A stretch of 13,187 nucleotides of DNA from JBBRLG01 sp038231495 (GCA_038231495.1 JBBRLG010000159.1:1-13187), one strand, 5' to 3'; numbered from the stretch's first letter, positions 1 through 7,301 are shown. Translations and numbers: made by a program. Notes: a model not told the origin generated them from the sequence alone.

Positions 1-1
1 G

Positions 2-1230
<1,229 letters not shown>

Positions 1231-1234
<4 letters not shown>

Positions 1235-1259
1235 CTATCGAGAACTTAGAGAAGATACC
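1231..1259 (+). promoter_or_regulatory. Possible promoter of the hydrolase gene, overlapping the lpd stop
   Basis: TTGACT (1231-1236, 5/6 to the sigma-70 -35 box) is followed after 17 nt by GATACC (1254-1259, 3/6 to the -10 box). The predicted start would fall near 1266, at the foot of the palindrome 1265-1311, which would then lie in the leader of the hydrolase mRNA. The -10 match is weak and planctomycete promoters are poorly defined, so this is tentative. Confidence 0.28.
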
Positions 1260-1264
1260 TGCCT

Positions 1265-1311
1265 TTGCCGCTTGCGGCTAAGCGGTCGGAGCGCTTAGCC
1301 GCAAGCGGCAA
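1265..1311. repeat. REP-like palindrome, copy 1 (20-bp perfect arms)
   Basis: The arm TTGCCGCTTGCGGCTAAGCG (1265-1284) is an exact reverse complement of 1292-1311, with a 7-nt loop. Each arm contains a smaller inverted repeat, GCCGC-TT-GCGGC, so a branched fold is also possible. The same arm recurs at 3474-3515. It lies between lpd and the hydrolase gene. No T-tract follows it, so it is not a classical intrinsic terminator. A dispersed palindrome family is the best reading; an effect on mRNA ends is possible but not shown. Confidence 0.85.
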
Positions 1312-1337
1312 CCCCCTGATCTCCCGGAGGGTCCGCC

Positions 1338-3470
1338 ATGTCATTCCGTCTTCTCTTCCCGGCCGTGCTGTTGATCCTTTGCGCCGCCGCTGATACTCCA
1401 CCCGCGCCCGACACCGCCCGCGGCGATAAGTTGCGCGACGGCTACTTTCGCAAGCAAGTGAAACAGATCGCCGACGGCTCGCTCGCCGAGGTCAAGACGC
1501 GCGCCGACTGGGAGAAGAAACGGCCCGAACTGCACCGCCAATTCCTCGAAATGCTCGGCCTCTGGCCGTTGCCGCCACACACCGATCTCAAGGCGACTGT
1601 CACCGGCAAGGTCGATTGCGATAGCTTCACCATCGAGAAACTGCACTTCCAATCCAGTCCCGGACTCTATGTCACGGCCAATCTCTATGTGCCGAAGAAT
1701 GTCAAGGAACCGCTGCCGGCCGTGCTCTATGTTTGCGGCCATTCCAATACCGTCATCGATAACGTGTCCTACGGCAGCAAGACGACCTACCAGCCGCACC
1801 CGTCCTGGTACGCCGAGCACGGTTATGTTTGCCTCATTGTCGATACCGTGGAACTCGGCGAAATTCGCGGCGAACACCACGGCCTGTACTCGAAGGGCAT
1901 GTGGTGGTGGCAGACGCTCGGCTATACGCCGGCCGGCATCGAGTGCTGGAATGCGATGCGGGCGCTCGACTACCTCGAAACCCGCAAGGAAGTGGACCCG
2001 AAACGCCTGGGCGTCGCCGGGCGTTCGGGCGGCGGCGCGACGAGTTGGTGGCTCATGGCGGCCGACGAGCGCATCAAGTGTGCGGTGCCGGTCGCGGGTA
2101 TCGCCGACTTGCAGGCCCACGTCGTCGAGGGTTACGACGGTCGTTTGAAAAACGGCGTCATTAGCGGCCACTGCGATTGCATGTACTTCACGAACACTTA
2201 TCGCTGGGACTTCGACGCGGTGATCGCCCTGTGCGCGCCCCGGGCGGTGCTGCTGGGCAACAGCGACGTCGACGACATCTTCCCGGTGCCGGGCTATCGC
2301 CGGATTGCCGACAAGGCCAAACGCATCTACGCGTTGTACGACGCCGCCGATCATTTCGACCTGCTGGAGACGAAGGGGCCGCACACCGACACGACAGAGC
2401 TGCGCCTGGGCGAGTTCCGCTGGATGAACCGCTGGCTCAAGAACGACAAGGGCGAAGTGACGGAGCGCGATTATCCGAAAATGGACGCGAAGCGGCTCCA
2501 AGTCTTCGACAAGCTGCCCGCCGACCAGATCAACACGACGGTCCACGATGGTTTCATCAAGCCGGCACGGATCGACCTGCCGGAAGCGCCCGCCGTGGCC
2601 CGCGAGTGGTGGAAGGGCAAAGCGCCGGAGTTGCTCGACGGCTTGAAACAAAAGGTGTTCCACGGCTGGCCGGCGAAAGCGCCCGACCTGCATGTACGTC
2701 CGGCGGAGGACGTGAAGCACAACGGCTTACGCCTCCGCAGCTACGATTTCGTCAGCGAGGAGGGGGTCGAACTGCGGCTGTGGCTGTTGACCGCCGAGAA
2801 GGTGGAGAAACCGAGTCTCGTCGTGCTGACCGCGGTGAATGAAGCCGGCTGGCAAGAGTGGTGCAACGACCTCGGCCCGGCGTTCAAGGCCGCGCTCCAA
2901 TTGCCGACGGACCCGAAGTTGAACGAGGCTCATTTCGAGAGCAACAAGAAAGTGCTGGAAAAGAACGCGTGGGCGTTCGCAACGGTCGCGCCGCGCGGCA
3001 TCGGGCCGACGCGCTGGTCGGAGGTCAACCCCTTCGACAAGAAGTCGGAGGCCGCGAACATCCGCCGACGTTTCGGGCTGATCGGCCAAACGCTCGACGG
3101 CCAGCGCGTCTGGGACGTGCGCCGCGCGCTGGCCTGTTTGCGGACCGTCGGCGACCTGAAGGACGTGCCGCTGTGGTTGCAGGGCAAGGACGACATGGCA
3201 GGCATCGCATTGTACGCGGGCGTCTTCGAGCCGGATGTGGTGCGGCTGGACCTGTGGCACCCGTCGCCGTCACACCAGGAGGGGCCGTATTTCTTGAACG
3301 TGCGCCGCGTCCTGGACATGCCGCAGGCCGTCGCCCTGGCGTTGCCGCGCAAGGTGCGGATTTACGTCAAGGACGACGCGGAAGCGAAGGCGTGGGAGTG
3401 GCCCCGGGAGTTGCAGAAGGCGCTGGAACTGGATTCGTTGCAGATACGGAAGGTGCCGGAGGGGAAATAA
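1338..3470 (+). CDS. Secreted alpha/beta hydrolase, acetylxylan-esterase-like, with degenerate second hydrolase domain
   Basis: A 710-residue exported protein. The signal peptide is residues 1-18 (MSFRLLFPAVLLILCAAA). GGAGG (1326-1330) sits 7 nt before the ATG and fixes the start. Domain 1 (about 95-370) has the fold and motifs of the AXE/dienelactone-hydrolase group: strand LPAVLYVCGHSN (126-137, probable oxyanion side), nucleophile elbow GRSGG with Ser230, an acid in NSDVDDIFP (308-316) and probable catalytic His339 in ADHFD. An ester of a polysaccharide is the likely substrate; the exact one cannot be read from sequence. Domain 2 (about 460-710) repeats the pattern (LVVLTAVNEAG, FATVAPRGIG, LWLQGKDDMAGIALYAG), but the elbow near 616-622 has no Ser, so it is probably non-catalytic. 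Family certainty is good, substrate certainty low. Palindromes of one family lie at both ends of the gene. Confidence 0.78.
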   Translation: MSFRLLFPAVLLILCAAADTPPAPDTARGDKLRDGYFRKQVKQIADGSLAEVKTRADWEKKRPELHRQFLEMLGLWPLPPHTDLKATVTGKVDCDSFTIEKLHFQSSPGLYVTANLYVPKNVKEPLPAVLYVCGHSNTVIDNVSYGSKTTYQPHPSWYAEHGYVCLIVDTVELGEIRGEHHGLYSKGMWWWQTLGYTPAGIECWNAMRALDYLETRKEVDPKRLGVAGRSGGGATSWWLMAADERIKCAVPVAGIADLQAHVVEGYDGRLKNGVISGHCDCMYFTNTYRWDFDAVIALCAPRAVLLGNSDVDDIFPVPGYRRIADKAKRIYALYDAADHFDLLETKGPHTDTTELRLGEFRWMNRWLKNDKGEVTERDYPKMDAKRLQVFDKLPADQINTTVHDGFIKPARIDLPEAPAVAREWWKGKAPELLDGLKQKVFHGWPAKAPDLHVRPAEDVKHNGLRLRSYDFVSEEGVELRLWLLTAEKVEKPSLVVLTAVNEAGWQEWCNDLGPAFKAALQLPTDPKLNEAHFESNKKVLEKNAWAFATVAPRGIGPTRWSEVNPFDKKSEAANIRRRFGLIGQTLDGQRVWDVRRALACLRTVGDLKDVPLWLQGKDDMAGIALYAGVFEPDVVRLDLWHPSPSHQEGPYFLNVRRVLDMPQAVALALPRKVRIYVKDDAEAKAWEWPRELQKALELDSLQIRKVPEGK

Positions 3471-3473
3471 GGG

Positions 3474-3515
3474 TTTTGCCGCTTGCGGCTGAGCGCTCAG
3501 CCGCAAGCGGCAAAA
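3474..3515. repeat. REP-like palindrome, copy 2 (perfect 42-bp, no loop)
   Basis: Bases 3474-3494 are the exact reverse complement of 3495-3515, with no spacer. The arm begins TTTTGCCGCTTGCGGCTGAG and differs from copy 1 (1265-1311) at one base within the shared core (A to G). It fills the 51-bp gap between the convergent stops of the hydrolase gene (3470) and recA (3522). Being symmetrical, it gives the same transcript structure from both strands, with U before and A after the stem, which is the reverse of an intrinsic terminator. Confidence 0.9.
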
Positions 3516-3521
3516 CAGGAA

Positions 3522-4634
3522 TCACGACTCACTCGGAGCAGCAGCAGCCGCCGCGGCGCCGCGGCGCTTCGTCGGTTGCTCCGGCTTCGCCGGGGTCTCC
3601 GGCGCTTCGCCGTTCTCCGCCGCCGGGGCCGGACCGTTGACGCCCACCAGGCCGCGTGCCACCAGGATCTTCGCGCTGATCTCCTCGATCAACGCCGGGT
3701 TGTCGCGCAGGTACTGCTTGGCGTTCTCCCGACCCTGACCCAGCCGGATTTCGCCGTAACCGATCCACGAACCGCTCTTCTCGACGATCTTGTCCTCAAT
3801 GGCCAGGTCGAGCAGATCGCCCTCGCGGCTAATGCCGCGGTCGTGCATCAAGTCGAACTCCGCCTGGCGGAACGGCGGCGCCACCTTGTTCTTGACCACC
3901 TTCGCCTTGATCCGCGCCCCGATGGTCACGTCGCCTTCCTTGATGGCGTTGATCTTGCGCACGTCCAGCCGTACCGAGCTAAAGAACTTCAACGCACGGC
4001 CGCCCGGCGTCGTCTCGGGGCTGCCGAACATGACGCCGATCTTCTCGCGCAGCTGGTTGATGAAGATCATGCACGTCTTGGTGCGCGACACGGTCGGCGT
4101 CAACATACGCAATGCCTGGCTCATGAGTCGGGCTTGCAAGCCGACGTGCGAATCGCCGATCTCGCCCTTGACCTCGGCTTCGGGCACCAGCGCGGCTACG
4201 GAGTCGATCACGATAATGTCCACCGCGTTCGACTTGACCAGCAACTCGGCGATCTTGAGCGCCTCTTCGCCGGACGACGGCTGGCTGACGAGCAGGTTTT
4301 CGAGGTCCACGCCGATGCGCTTGGCCCAACCGGGATCGAGGGCGTGTTCGGCATCAATGAACGCAGCGACGCCGCCTTGCTTCTGGGCGTTGGCAACGCA
4401 GTGTAGCGCCACCGTGGTCTTGCCGCTCGCTTCCGGCCCAAAAATTTCGATGACGCGGCCGCGCGGCAGCCCGCGGCCGCCCAGCGCGATGTCCAGGCTC
4501 AGAGCGCCGGTGGGGATGCCCTGGATGTCGAGGAGGGCGTTTTCGCCCAGTTTCATGATGGCGCCCTTGCCGATCTGTTTCTCGATCTGCGCGAGAACGT
4601 TCTTAAGGTCTTGGGATTCCTTGGGTTCGGCCAT
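3522..4634 (-). CDS. recA: Recombinase RecA
   Basis: A 370-residue RecA that polymerises on single-stranded DNA with ATP, drives strand exchange in homologous recombination, and as a filament stimulates LexA self-cleavage. Visible: Walker A GPEASGKT (66-73), Walker B IIVIDS (140-145), the loop segment MFGSPETTPGGRALKF (202-217) with family-typical spacing, and the C-terminal segment FDLMHDRGISREGDLLDLA (260-278). The start is ATG 4634, with GAGGA (4641-4645) 6 nt upstream. Length is slightly above E. coli RecA because of the tail. The tail (about 335-370) is Ala/Pro-rich with KRRG and seven alanines, unlike the acidic tail of E. coli RecA that restrains activity. The gene has its own probable promoter and is separated by repeats from both neighbours, so it seems monocistronic. 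Confidence 0.98.
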   Translation of the reverse strand: MAEPKESQDLKNVLAQIEKQIGKGAIMKLGENALLDIQGIPTGALSLDIALGGRGLPRGRVIEIFGPEASGKTTVALHCVANAQKQGGVAAFIDAEHALDPGWAKRIGVDLENLLVSQPSSGEEALKIAELLVKSNAVDIIVIDSVAALVPEAEVKGEIGDSHVGLQARLMSQALRMLTPTVSRTKTCMIFINQLREKIGVMFGSPETTPGGRALKFFSSVRLDVRKINAIKEGDVTIGARIKAKVVKNKVAPPFRQAEFDLMHDRGISREGDLLDLAIEDKIVEKSGSWIGYGEIRLGQGRENAKQYLRDNPALIEEISAKILVARGLVGVNGPAPAAENGEAPETPAKPEQPTKRRGAAAAAAAPSES

Positions 4635-4700
4635 GACGATTCCTCGCGGATGGAAGAAAGAAGCGGCCAGCGCCGCACTGGTTACTCAGTGAACAGGTGT

Positions 4701-4728
4701 AGTGTAACCGTTCGCGGGAACCACACAA
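4701..4728 (-). promoter_or_regulatory. Candidate recA promoter with embedded inverted repeat (possible SOS operator)
   Basis: Read on the - strand, TTGTGT (4728-4723) is followed after 16 nt by TACACT (4706-4701), 3/6 and 4/6 matches to sigma-70 boxes. Between them lies the inverted repeat GTTC-GCGG-GAAC (4710-4721), the usual place for a repressor site. A leader of about 60 nt would precede the recA ATG. Its half-sites resemble GAAC/GTTC LexA boxes but in inverted order relative to the Gram-positive GAAC-N4-GTTC box, so assignment to LexA is a guess. Confidence 0.35.
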
Positions 4729-4760
4729 GGTTAGCAGGAAGAAATCCCAAATTCAAAAAA

Positions 4761-4873
4761 GAAAATCCGAAATCCGAAATGCGAAAAAATCAAATCCGAA
4801 ATCCGAAACGGAACGCTCAGCTTTCGGATTTCGGATTTCGGATTTCGGATTTCGCATTGAGGATTTCGGATTT
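4761..4873. repeat. GGATTTC heptamer tandem repeat arranged as an inverted repeat
   Basis: On the + strand the right half has four perfect tandem GGATTTC units (4826-4853), one diverged unit GCATTGA (4854-4860) that keeps the 7-bp phase, and nearly two more units (4861-4873). The left half carries the complement, GAAATCC-type units (about 4761-4808). Arms 4792-4808 and 4822-4838 are perfectly complementary over 17 bp with a 13-nt loop. Its right end is only 3 bp from the stop codon of the propeller gene. Translating it gives SDFGFRISDF-type peptides, a familiar spurious product of such repeats. Confidence 0.85.
4784..4838 (-). terminator. Possible terminator of the propeller gene built from the heptamer repeat
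   Basis: On the - strand the 17-bp stem (4838-4822 with 4808-4792) is followed by GA and then six T (4789-4784), about 40-90 nt after the propeller stop codon. The stem is only about 35% GC, weaker than a typical intrinsic terminator, but the stem-plus-T arrangement is right and it would insulate recA from read-through. Confidence 0.4.
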
Positions 4874-4876
4874 GTG

Positions 4877-6172
4877 TTATTTGGCCTTCACGTCATAGAC
4901 CCAAAGCGTGTCCTGTTCGCGCTGGTAGAACCGGCCGCCGATCACGACCGGGTGGGACCAACTATCCCTGGTGTAATTGGCAAGCTTAAACGAACCCGTT
5001 TCCTTGTAGCCATCCGGAGTGGCTTCGACCAGCGCGACGTAGCCGTTGGCGTAGTGAATGTACAGATGACCGTCCGCATAGGTGATCGACGCGGAGCCTT
5101 TGCCCTCCTTCTCCCGAGGGTTCTTAAGCCAGTCCTTCACGATCTTGCCGGTTTTCCATTCGACGCACCAGAGGTCATTCTCCGAGTCGTCGAGGCCGCC
5201 GTAGATGTAATCGCCTACTTGAACCGCGCCGCCGTGCTTGTTCGTCAACTTGGAGTTGAAATATTCTGCCTTGACGATGAACTTGCCGTTTGCGGCTTTC
5301 AGGCTCAAAAGCGCGCCGCCCTTTCCGTACCCGACCGTGCAAAAAATTTGATCGCCCAAAACAATCGGTGTGGGAATGTTTGCCGTGTTGGGGCTGAGCT
5401 TGGTGTAGCGCCAGAGTTCCTTGCCTTCTTTGGCGTCAACACTGACGAGACCGCTGCGAAGGTGTTGCACGTACTGGCGCACGCCGCCAATGTTGCTGAT
5501 GACGATTGACGAATACTCTGCACGGACTTCAAACTTGGGGTCCTTGGGGTCGCCAGGGTTGATTTCACTCTTCCAAATAACGTCGCCGCTCTTCTTATTC
5601 AGGGCCACAATCGCAGCATCTTTGCCGCCCGGCGTGCAAACCAACTTGTCGTCATCGATCAGCGGCGACTCGGTGTAGTTCCAGTCGCCGTGCGTGCCGC
5701 CGAAATCGTTGCTGAAATTCTTGCGCCAGACCTCGGAGCCGTCGGCGACCTTCAGACATACCAAATCGCCATCCTGGCCGAGGGCGTAGACCCGGTCGCC
5801 GTCCACCGTCGGCGTGCCGGAGTAGTGGCCGCCCGCCTTGCCGACCTTGGCGGACCAGACCTTGTCACCCTTGTCGCGGCTCAGGGCGACGACGAACGAC
5901 TCGCCCTTCACGTCGCCGATCGTGAAGACCTTGTCGCCGACCACTGCCACGCTGGAGAAGCCCTCGCCGATGCCCGTCGCCTTCCACGCGAGGGGCGGGC
6001 CGTCTTCGGGCCACTTCTTGAGCAGTCCGGTGTCCGGCGAATGGTCGTCGCGGTTGGGGCCGCGCCACTGAGGCCAGTCGGGTTTCTCATTCGTTTTGCC
6101 GTCGGCGGTGAAGGCGAACGGGGCCAGGGCGGCCAGCAGCAGCACGCCGGCCAGCGGGGACAAACGGAACAT
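4877..6172 (-). CDS. Secreted PQQ/BamB-like beta-propeller protein
   Basis: A 431-residue exported protein with signal peptide MFRLSPLAGVLLLAALAPFAF and the motif WPQWRGPNRDD (33-43) typical of planctomycete PQQ-like propellers. Blade repeats with a Gly-x-x-x-W closing pattern are seen at SFVVALSRDKGDKVWSA (92-108), LVCLKVADGSEVWRK (137-151), IVALNKKSGDVIWKS (188-202), LVSVDAKEGKELWRY (242-256), a diverged one at LWCVEWKTGKIVKDW (334-348) and the C-terminal LWVYDVKAK. The start is set by ATG 6172 with GAGGAGA (6179-6185) 6 nt upstream and by the signal peptide; the frame stays open further upstream but overlaps the promoter and the next gene. No catalytic quinoprotein residues are evident, so a structural or binding role is likelier than alcohol dehydrogenase. 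The partner is unknown. The gene runs in the same direction as the DUF3592 gene but has its own probable promoter. Confidence 0.85.
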   Translation of the reverse strand: MFRLSPLAGVLLLAALAPFAFTADGKTNEKPDWPQWRGPNRDDHSPDTGLLKKWPEDGPPLAWKATGIGEGFSSVAVVGDKVFTIGDVKGESFVVALSRDKGDKVWSAKVGKAGGHYSGTPTVDGDRVYALGQDGDLVCLKVADGSEVWRKNFSNDFGGTHGDWNYTESPLIDDDKLVCTPGGKDAAIVALNKKSGDVIWKSEINPGDPKDPKFEVRAEYSSIVISNIGGVRQYVQHLRSGLVSVDAKEGKELWRYTKLSPNTANIPTPIVLGDQIFCTVGYGKGGALLSLKAANGKFIVKAEYFNSKLTNKHGGAVQVGDYIYGGLDDSENDLWCVEWKTGKIVKDWLKNPREKEGKGSASITYADGHLYIHYANGYVALVEATPDGYKETGSFKLANYTRDSWSHPVVIGGRFYQREQDTLWVYDVKAK

Positions 6173-6216
6173 GCCAACTCTCCTCGCGGGGTGGGAAATT
6201 GATTGGTCCAAACGGC

Positions 6217-6239
6217 GGGTGGGGGCGCGGGCGGGCGGG
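6217..6239 (+). other. G-quadruplex-type G-tract cluster in the propeller gene leader
   Basis: The + strand has five runs of three or more G (6217-6219, 6221-6225, 6229-6231, 6233-6235, 6237-6239) with 1-3-nt loops, which satisfies the usual G3+N1-7 rule. This is the template strand of the propeller gene, and the cluster begins at the predicted transcription start. Ordinary GC-rich noise is the alternative. Confidence 0.5.
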
Positions 6240-6246
6240 CGGAGTG

Positions 6247-6275
6247 AGTATAGGGCTGTTGTCGTGGACCCGCAA
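6247..6275 (-). promoter_or_regulatory. Candidate promoter of the propeller gene
   Basis: On the - strand, TTGCGG (6275-6270) and TATACT (6252-6247, 5/6 to TATAAT) are separated by exactly 17 nt. It sits directly behind the stop codon of the DUF3592 gene (6280). The predicted start near 6240 leaves a leader of about 68 nt. Of the promoters proposed in this window, this one has the best -10 box. Confidence 0.5.
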
Positions 6276-6279
6276 GGGA

Positions 6280-7014
6280 TCACGCCTGGGCACCCACGTC
6301 GAACGGCACGCCGTTGCGGTCGATGGGAAAGGCGTGCCGCGTCGGCTTGTCGGGGAGGTAAAACACCGTGACCGGGCCGCCGACCGGGTAGCGCGGCGTC
6401 GGGTCGGCCCACAAGTAGTGGCTGGTGAAGCGGTGGGTCTGCATCAGGCCGTTGTCGTGGTACTCGGCGGCAAGAACCCAGGGCGATCGGCCGTTAACCT
6501 TGACGGAGGTGTCGATGCGAATTTCCACGACCTTTGCCTGCACCGGCGTGCCATTCCGCAACACAAACATTCTCCGTCGGTGCAGTGCCAGCGGGATGGC
6601 GTACGTGCAAACGGCGGCAAGGGTCGCCAGTCCGCCAATCGGCAGAAAGATGACTGGCAACAGGTAGTTTTCGCGAAAGCTTTCGATGCGGCCCTGGTCC
6701 GGCTGTCCGGGCGGGTACTGGACGTGTACCTTGTCGCCGACGTTGTAAGGCGGCGGCGACGAAGCGACCCGGCTGCGGATTTCGACCGTGCGGCCGTCGG
6801 CCTGGAAGTGGACGACGGTGGTGGCGCTGCGCTGGGGTCGGTTTTTGTTGTCAACGGAGTTGTGCCATTCGAGCCGGTCGACGACGCCCTCGGCGTTGGC
6901 CGTGCCCTGGAAGCTCAGGGCGTCGTACAGGAGCCAACCGCCGACCGCGTCGAACACCAGCGCGAGTAATCCCACTCCCAGGGCGACAAACAACGGCCAG
7001 CGTGGGGGGTTCAT
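6280..7014 (-). CDS. DUF3592-type membrane protein with duplicated soluble domain
   Basis: A 244-residue membrane protein. TM1 is about 8-30 and TM2 about 118-142. The segment between them (40-115) and the segment after TM2 (156-230) both look like DUF3592, a domain of unknown function. The matching signatures are YNVGDKVHVQYPPGQP (90-105) and YPVGGPVTVFYLPDKP (209-224), which share Y-V-G-V-V-Y-P-P positions. One copy should lie on each side of the membrane or, if TM1 is cleaved, in the periplasm and cytoplasm. The start is ATG 7014; the sequence before it (GGTTACGAAGT) has no good ribosome-binding site, probably because an element inserted there (see 7010-7164). It is followed by the propeller gene in the same direction. 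Biochemical role unknown. Confidence 0.72.
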   Translation of the reverse strand: MNPPRWPLFVALGVGLLALVFDAVGGWLLYDALSFQGTANAEGVVDRLEWHNSVDNKNRPQRSATTVVHFQADGRTVEIRSRVASSPPPYNVGDKVHVQYPPGQPDQGRIESFRENYLLPVIFLPIGGLATLAAVCTYAIPLALHRRRMFVLRNGTPVQAKVVEIRIDTSVKVNGRSPWVLAAEYHDNGLMQTHRFTSHYLWADPTPRYPVGGPVTVFYLPDKPTRHAFPIDRNGVPFDVGAQA

Positions 7015-7164
7015 ACTTCGTAACCGTTTACCGGCATTAACTTCTCCCCCCTTACGAAGGGGGGGCGGGGGGGGTTAAGAACAGTGAAGTACTCGATCAC
7101 AGCCTAAATTCACCCCCCCCAACCCCCCCCTTCGCAAGGGGGGGAGTGAACGGTTTCATACTTC
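7010..7164. mobile_element. Putative MITE-like insertion: inverted G/C-tract hairpins flanked by a 10-bp direct repeat
   Basis: The direct repeat TTCATACTTC occurs at 7010-7019 and 7155-7164. Between them, short inverted ends ACCGTT (7023-7028) and AACGGT (7149-7154) enclose two inverted copies of one motif. Copy A has C6-TT-ACG-AA-G7-C-G8 (7046-7074). Copy B in reverse has C7-TTGCG-AAG8-TT-G8 (7144-7113). Each copy contains its own C/G hairpin, and together they can form a larger one. There is no coding capacity. A 3-bp gap (7020-7022) separates the left direct repeat from the left inverted end, so the exact borders are uncertain. The left direct repeat contains the DUF3592 start codon. The reading as an insertion is an inference; the repeats themselves are plain. 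Confidence 0.6.
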
Positions 7165-7246
7165 CTTCAATGCGGCCACGGCCCGGAAACCGTGGAGAAG
7201 CCCGCGCTCCGACGGCAAATCGAAACAATGCCAGTTGTCTTCGGAC

Positions 7247-7301
7247 GTGGCACGGCCGTCCCAGCCGTGAAGTGGTTCCACGGGCGGGACGCCTGTGCCA
7301 C
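7247..7301. repeat. GTGGCAC-type imperfect inverted repeat (about 25-bp arms)
   Basis: The left arm 7247-7271 (starting GTGGCACGGCCGTCCC) pairs with 7276-7301 (ending GGGACGCCTGTGCCAC) with about four mismatches and a 4-nt loop. The hairpin begins 15 nt past the stop codon of the Gly-rich protein gene at 7317. I recognise the family as a dispersed repeat of planctomycete and related genomes; its chance translation gives AVPAVKWFHGRDACAT-like peptides. No T-run follows, so a terminator role is uncertain. The rest of 7165-7316 holds only a short 6-bp hairpin (7176-7195) and no gene that I can see. Confidence 0.75.

Noticed and set aside
1341..2720. A 459-codon open frame on the - strand inside the hydrolase gene
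   Set aside because: It lies antisense to a well-supported exported hydrolase with signal peptide, ribosome-binding site and catalytic motifs. Its translation is Arg/His-rich with no domain, as expected of GC-rich antisense DNA.
3474..3515. The 42-bp palindrome as a classical bidirectional intrinsic terminator
   Set aside because: On both strands the stem is followed by A, not T, so the U-tract needed for intrinsic termination is absent.
3483..4406. A 307-codon open frame on the + strand opposite recA
   Set aside because: It begins within the palindrome and is antisense to recA. The same first peptide (MRLSAQPQAAK) is read from both strands there, which simply reflects the palindrome.
4611..4898. 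A 95-codon + strand frame containing SDFGFRISDF-type peptides
   Set aside because: It is a translation of the GGATTTC heptamer repeat, not a gene.
6173..6412. N-terminal extension of the propeller protein by 80 residues
   Set aside because: The extension would precede the signal peptide, is Arg/Pro-rich, and covers the promoter and the end of the DUF3592 gene. ATG 6172 has its own GAGGAGA site.
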